A stretch of DNA of 14,776 nucleotides. Source: Phycisphaerales bacterium UBA2396. GTDB taxonomy: Bacteria > Planctomycetota > Phycisphaerae > Phycisphaerales > UBA1924. The notes beneath the pieces were generated by a model. It worked only from the letters and a program-made list of their open reading frames with translations. It was not told where the DNA came from and ran no database searches. Position numbers and translations under genes: made by a program. Shown here piece by piece: positions 11,903 to 14,776 of this stretch (positions within the stretch are counted from its first letter, which is position 1; the number at the start of each line of letters is the position of its first letter). The stretch lies in assembly GCA_002343325.1 (NCBI GenBank), contig DDSG01000163.1, forward strand, positions 352-15,127, in the 5' to 3' direction.

Positions 11903-13159
11903 GTGAACGACGACTCGCGCGGGCGGGGGGCGGGCAGGTTGGTGCTCCCGGCGCACATACTCGGTGTGCTTTTGCTGCAGGCGACGCAGAACGCCTGCTG
12001 GTTCATGCTGCCGGTCATCGCGTTGAAGCACTTTGACGCCGGGAAGAGCCAGATGCTGGTGCTGACGGCGGCGCCGACGGTGTTGTTCGTGCTGTCGATT
12101 TTCTGGAATGACCTGTTCTCGCGGCTGAGTCTGGGGCGGTTCTGGCTGGTGTATTGGGTGGTGGCGGGGCTGCCGCAGGCGGGGATGGGTTTGGCGCCGA
12201 GCTTTGCGGTGCTGGCGGTGCTGGCGGCGATGTCGTCGGTGGGGGTGTCGGGGTATCACCCGGCGTCGGGCGAGCTGCTGAAGAGGCTGTATGGGGACCG
12301 CCGCCGCGGGAGGATCTACGGGGTGATTCAGACGGCGAGCCTGCTGGCGGGCGCGGGGATCACGTGGCAGATGGGGCGGTGGCTCGAGCGGGATCAGGAC
12401 GCGTTCCGGTGGTTCCTGCCGGCGGCGGCGGGGGCGCAGTTGGTGGGCGTGGGGATTCTGTGGCGGCTGGCGCACGCGACGGGGATCGAGGCGAAGCGGG
12501 CGAGGGCGACGGGCGAGGCGTGGACGCTTCGAAGGTCGTTCGAGCCGGTGCTGCACACGCGTGAGGTGCTGGCGGGGGACCGCGTGTTTGCGAGGTACGA
12601 GGCGGCGTTCATGACGTACGGCGTGGCGTGGATGATCTGCTACGCCCTGGTGCCTCTGATCGCGACGGAAAGGCTGGGGCTTGGGTATGAGAAGGTGGCC
12701 GAATCGACGCATTCGCCTTACCAGGCGGCGTTGGCGGCGTGCATGATGCCCGCGGGTTTGCTGCTGGACAAGCTGGGCCCGGCGCGGACGTGCGGGCTGG
12801 CGTTTGTGACGTTGGCGATCTATCCGATCGGGCTGATCCTCGCGGGGAGTGCCGACGGGCTTTTCGCGGCGTCGGTGTTGTATGGGATCACGCACGCGGG
12901 GGTGAGTGCGGCGTGGATGCTGGGACCGGTGGCGCTGGCGCCGACCCCGGACAAGGTGCCTCAGTACGTGGCGATCCATGCGACGCTGGTGGGATTGCGT
13001 GGGGCGGTGTTTCAGGCGGCGGGTGTGTGGCTTTATGCGTTGACGGGCAGCGTGACGTGGTCTCTGGTGATCGCGGCGGTGGCGCTGGTGGTGGCGGGGT
13101 GGCAGATGTTCGCGTTGTCGGGCTCAATCCGGCGTGGCGTATCCGGAATGAAGCGGTAG
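11903..13159 (+). CDS. Major facilitator superfamily transporter
   Basis: A 418-aa integral membrane protein with about 10-12 hydrophobic helices covering most of its length: first at ~14-40, then ~50-67, ~80-112, ~143-155, ~170-188, ~235-253, ~273-288, ~297-314, ~318-345 and ~364-402. A basic loop, GDRRRGRIYG (131-140), matches the G-x3-D/R-x-G-R-R/K style motif of MFS loops and sits between the expected helices 4 and 5. A long charged loop (~195-230) fits the central cytoplasmic loop joining the two six-helix halves. The substrate is unknown. The GTG start is supported by the charged hydrophilic N-terminus immediately before the first helix; no in-frame ATG gives a complete first helix. It is flanked by the secreted beta-helix gene upstream and the Bax-inhibitor-like gene 141 nt downstream. 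Confidence 0.85.
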   Translation: MNDDSRGRGAGRLVLPAHILGVLLLQATQNACWFMLPVIALKHFDAGKSQMLVLTAAPTVLFVLSIFWNDLFSRLSLGRFWLVYWVVAGLPQAGMGLAPSFAVLAVLAAMSSVGVSGYHPASGELLKRLYGDRRRGRIYGVIQTASLLAGAGITWQMGRWLERDQDAFRWFLPAAAGAQLVGVGILWRLAHATGIEAKRARATGEAWTLRRSFEPVLHTREVLAGDRVFARYEAAFMTYGVAWMICYALVPLIATERLGLGYEKVAESTHSPYQAALAACMMPAGLLLDKLGPARTCGLAFVTLAIYPIGLILAGSADGLFAASVLYGITHAGVSAAWMLGPVALAPTPDKVPQYVAIHATLVGLRGAVFQAAGVWLYALTGSVTWSLVIAAVALVVAGWQMFALSGSIRRGVSGMKR

Positions 13160-13185
13160 CGGCGTGGGCGCGAACTTGCGCGGCT

Positions 13186-13191
13186 TATGAT
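13186..13191 (+). promoter_or_regulatory. Candidate -10 box for the Bax inhibitor-1 family gene
   Basis: TATGAT (five of six to TATAAT) in the 141-nt gap after the MFS gene. It would give a leader of about 100 nt. A second, weaker option is TAAAGT near 13254. Neither has a convincing -35 box. Confidence 0.3.
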
Positions 13192-13300
13192 TCGTTATGG
13201 GATTGTGGGGAGGCGTTCCGCCGTGCTTGTGGGAATGAAGCCGGAGCGTCGATAAAGTCCACGCAGGGAATTCCGAAGAAGTTCAGGGAGGAGCGCGAGC

Positions 13301-14098
13301 ATGATGCGATCGTCAAACCCGGTGTTTCAGAGCAACGCTTTCCGGACCGCGAGCTGGGACCAGCTCGGGGGTCCTGTGGAGCGGGCGGCCCAGGGCGTGA
13401 TGACGCTGCAGGGCACGATCAACAAGACGGCGTTGTTGCTGGCCTTGGCGATCGGGTCGGCGGCGGGCGCGTGGTGGGCTGTGGCGAACGGGCACGTGGC
13501 GGCCAACGTGGTGACGCTGGGCGGGATGGTGGTTGGGCTGATCGCCTCTCTGGCGGTGATGTTCGCCCCGCGGACGGCGCCGGTCGCGGCTCCGGTGTAC
13601 GGGATCGCGCAGGGGGCGCTGATGGGCGCGCTGTCGCTGATCCTGTCGTCGACGCTCGAGGCGAAGCTGGGCAAGGGCGCGGGCGGCGCGATGGTGGTGC
13701 AGGCGGTCGCGCTGACGTTCGGCGTGTTCGCGGCGATGCTGCTGGCATACACGCTGCGTGTCGTGCGCGTGGGCCCCGTTGCGGCGAAGGTGCTGTTCGC
13801 GATCCTGCTGGGGTCGATGCTGTTCGGGCTGGTGGCGGTGGTGGCAAGCCTCTTCGGCGCGTCGGGGATGATCTCGTTCCTGTGGAGTAGTTCGCCGCTG
13901 TCGATCGGGCTTTCGGTGGTGATGGTGGTGGTGGCGTCGCTGTTCCTCGTGATGGATTTCCAGCAGATCGAGGACGGCGTGCGGTCCGGCGCCCCGAAGG
14001 AAATGGAGTGGCTCGGGGCGTTCGGGCTGATGGTGACGCTGCTGTGGCTGTACTTTGAGATCCTGCGTCTGCTGTTCAAGCTGAAGAACCGGGACTGA
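13301..14098 (+). CDS. Bax inhibitor-1 / YccA family membrane protein
   Basis: A 265-aa multi-pass membrane protein. The N-terminus, RSSNPVFQSNAF (residues 3-14), is the hydrophilic signature of the bacterial Bax-inhibitor-1-like subfamily. About seven hydrophobic helices follow (roughly 42-62, 67-88, 98-117, 130-150, 162-184, 196-218 and 237-259). The conserved stretch MDFQQIEDG (218-226) contains acidic residues in the position of the family's pH-sensing and calcium-leak aspartates, and EMEWLGAFGLMVTLLWLYFE (234-253) is the family-typical last helix. Relatives are proposed to be proton-sensitive Ca2+ leak channels or stress-related factors; the role here is unproven. Start: a strong GGGAGGAG (13286-13293), 7 nt before ATG; the next codon is also ATG. 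A strong hairpin terminator follows the stop at 14139. Confidence 0.9.
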   Translation: MMRSSNPVFQSNAFRTASWDQLGGPVERAAQGVMTLQGTINKTALLLALAIGSAAGAWWAVANGHVAANVVTLGGMVVGLIASLAVMFAPRTAPVAAPVYGIAQGALMGALSLILSSTLEAKLGKGAGGAMVVQAVALTFGVFAAMLLAYTLRVVRVGPVAAKVLFAILLGSMLFGLVAVVASLFGASGMISFLWSSSPLSIGLSVVMVVVASLFLVMDFQQIEDGVRSGAPKEMEWLGAFGLMVTLLWLYFEILRLLFKLKNRD

Positions 14099-14138
14099 CG
14101 GGACAGAGCCGATCACAGAGCGGATCAGAAAAACGACG

Positions 14139-14168
14139 AGAGCCCCGGGTGATGTGACCCGGGGCTCT
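14139..14168. terminator. Bidirectional intrinsic terminator, 12-bp perfect stem
   Basis: AGAGCCCCGGGT (14139-14150) pairs perfectly with ACCCGGGGCTCT (14157-14168) around a 6-nt loop. On the plus strand it is followed by TGTTCATTTGGTTT, on the minus strand by CGTCGTTTTTCTG, so it can end both the Bax-inhibitor-like transcript and the RRM transcript, which converge here. Confidence 0.88.
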
Positions 14169-14203
14169 TGTTCATTTGGTTTGGGCTTGACTGCTGACGG
14201 GGG

Positions 14204-14566
14204 TTACCAGCCGCCGCCGCGACCGCCGCCAAAGCCACCACCACCACCACCGCGACCGCCACCGAAGCCGCCACGGCCACCACCACCGCCTCCGAAACCG
14301 CCGCGACCGCCGCCGCCTTCGGCTTTGGGTCGGGCTTCGTTGACCTGGAGGGAGCGGCCGCCGAGCGGTGCACCGTTCATCTTCTCGATGGCGGTGGCTG
14401 CCTCGTTGTCGTTGGCCATCTCGACGAACCCGAAGCCGCGTGAGCGGCCGGTTTCGCGGTCGATGACGACCGAGGCGGACTGGACTTGGCCGAAGGGCTC
14501 AAAGGCCGCGCGAAGGTCCGCGTCAGTGGTGCTGAAGGGGAGGTTACCGATGTACAACTTCTTCAT
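14204..14566 (-). CDS. RRM RNA-binding protein with glycine-rich RGG-like tail
   Basis: A 120-aa single-stranded RNA-binding protein of the small bacterial RRM family, also known from cyanobacteria, where members bind RNA and are often cold-induced. One RRM covers residues 2-80: RNP2 is LYIGNL (4-9) and RNP1 is RGFGFVEM (43-50), both with the aromatic residues that stack on RNA bases. Residues 84-119 are almost only Gly, Arg and Phe in GGGRGGFGG-type repeats, likely disordered and RNA-binding. The frame is open 28 codons further upstream, but that part is unlike the family; the ATG at 14566 gives the standard MKKLYIGNLPF start. Only a weak GGGA lies 7 nt upstream. An extended -10 far upstream implies a leader of about 114 nt. 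A role as RNA chaperone or cold-shock factor is inferred from the family. Confidence 0.93.
   Translation of the reverse strand: MKKLYIGNLPFSTTDADLRAAFEPFGQVQSASVVIDRETGRSRGFGFVEMANDNEAATAIEKMNGAPLGGRSLQVNEARPKAEGGGGRGGFGGGGGGRGGFGGGRGGGGGGFGGGRGGGW
14207..14317 (-). repeat. Low-complexity Gly/Arg/Phe coding repeat of the RRM protein tail
   Basis: Encodes residues 84-120 with tandem G-rich blocks spaced by RGGF or FGGGRGG. At DNA level it is a run of imperfect GGN and CGN codons, prone to slippage, so its length may vary between strains. Confidence 0.8.
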
Positions 14567-14654
14567 GATCCGATCCCGCCCGAGCACATGAACCACTCCG
14601 GAGCGCCGCGGTCGCTCGGGCCAGAACGGCCGCGACGCCGGTGGACCCACGAGG

Positions 14655-14669
14655 GGGCCCGTCGGGCCC
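14655..14669 (-). promoter_or_regulatory. Hairpin near the 5' end of the RRM gene leader
   Basis: Two GGGCCC blocks (14655-14660 and 14664-14669) separated by 3 nt can form a 6-bp GC stem. With transcription starting near 14680 this lies about 12 nt into the RNA, inside the long leader of the RRM gene. Confidence 0.35.
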
Positions 14670-14686
14670 GAGGTCCGTCGGGGAAG

Positions 14687-14695
14687 ATGATACCA
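14687..14695 (-). promoter_or_regulatory. Extended -10 promoter element for the RRM gene
   Basis: On the minus strand TGGTATCAT: an extended -10 (TGn) joined to TATCAT, which matches TATAAT at five of six positions. No good -35 box, which is usual for extended -10 promoters. It would give a ~114-nt leader. From 14696 to the window end I see no supportable gene. Confidence 0.5.
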
Positions 14696-14776
14696 GTAAC
14701 GAGGGGGCCGAGGAAGCCCGATTGGTGATGGGCGCTCGGGGCGGTGTGACGGGGGTGGGGAAGGAGATGGGCCGCG

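Noticed and set aside
10922..12979. Long minus-strand open frame across the beta-helix and MFS genes
   Set aside because: Arg/His/Pro-rich shadow without start signals; both plus-strand genes have recognisable protein features.
12739..13890. Plus-strand open frame overlapping the MFS and Bax-inhibitor-like genes
   Set aside because: It encodes Gly/Ala/Arg-rich nonsense in a frame offset from two membrane proteins with clear helices.
14207..14317. Regular short-period DNA repeat considered as a CRISPR or tandem non-coding repeat
   Set aside because: It is in frame and encodes the Gly/Arg/Phe tail expected for this RRM protein family.
14761..14776. AAGGAG directly joined to ATG at the window end as a new gene start
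   Set aside because: No spacing between the ribosome-binding-like bases and ATG, and only three codons are visible.

Overview
The window is GC-rich bacterial DNA, by eye well over 60% G+C, with a strong third-position G/C bias. It most likely comes from a planctomycete of the Phycisphaerae type. The main reason is three secreted proteins that end in a paired F-hand dockerin-like domain finishing in Gly-Cys, the 'GC-type dockerin' style that I associate with that group. The rest of the gene set fits: long signal-peptide proteins of unknown role, a Bax-inhibitor-1-like membrane protein, and an RRM protein with a glycine-rich tail. No phage, IS element, CRISPR array, tRNA or rRNA was seen. No gene-free stretch exceeds 300 bases; the longest, 14567-14776, holds only the leader and promoter region of the last gene.

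Layout, left to right: (1) the C-terminal half of biotin carboxylase AccC (1-639, +), ending in tandem stops. (2) A small secreted protein with four W-G-E-N-x-G-W repeats and a GC-type dockerin (773-1450, +). (3) An HTH-containing protein of unknown function (1560-2789, -). (4) Divergent from it, a 739-aa secreted protein with HAF-like repeats, two Ig-like segments and a GC-type dockerin (2937-5156, +). (5) A secreted reprolysin-like zinc metalloprotease, also with a GC-type dockerin (5244-7481, +). (6) A bidirectional hairpin terminator at 7522-7560. (7) On the minus strand, a small Cys-rich lipoprotein (7581-7841) lying downstream of an ABC exporter (7890-9848). (8) Divergent from the exporter, a secreted right-handed beta-helix-like protein without a dockerin (9986-11833, +). 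(9) An MFS transporter (11903-13159, +) and a Bax inhibitor-1/YccA family protein (13301-14098, +). (10) A second bidirectional terminator (14139-14168) and an RRM RNA-binding protein (14204-14566, -).

How the genes fit together: the three dockerin proteins look like one class of cell-surface or secreted proteins sharing a C-terminal module. A protease, a repeat protein and a repeat/Ig protein carry it, and two of their leaders share a 13-nt string. No cohesin, sortase or obvious anchoring partner is in the window. The remaining genes look like ordinary single-gene units. Three genes for non-exported proteins (HTH protein, ABC exporter, MFS transporter) have no Shine-Dalgarno and a TANNNT hexamer 5-7 nt before the start, the layout expected of leaderless transcripts. 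The exported proteins all have a GGAG-type site.

No complete new system with a clear mechanism is visible. The most promising leads are the GC-dockerin module with its co-varying cysteine pairs, the W-G-E-N-x-G-W repeat protein, the uncharacterised HTH protein, and the small CC-x2-C lipoprotein with a 14-bp palindrome in its leader.
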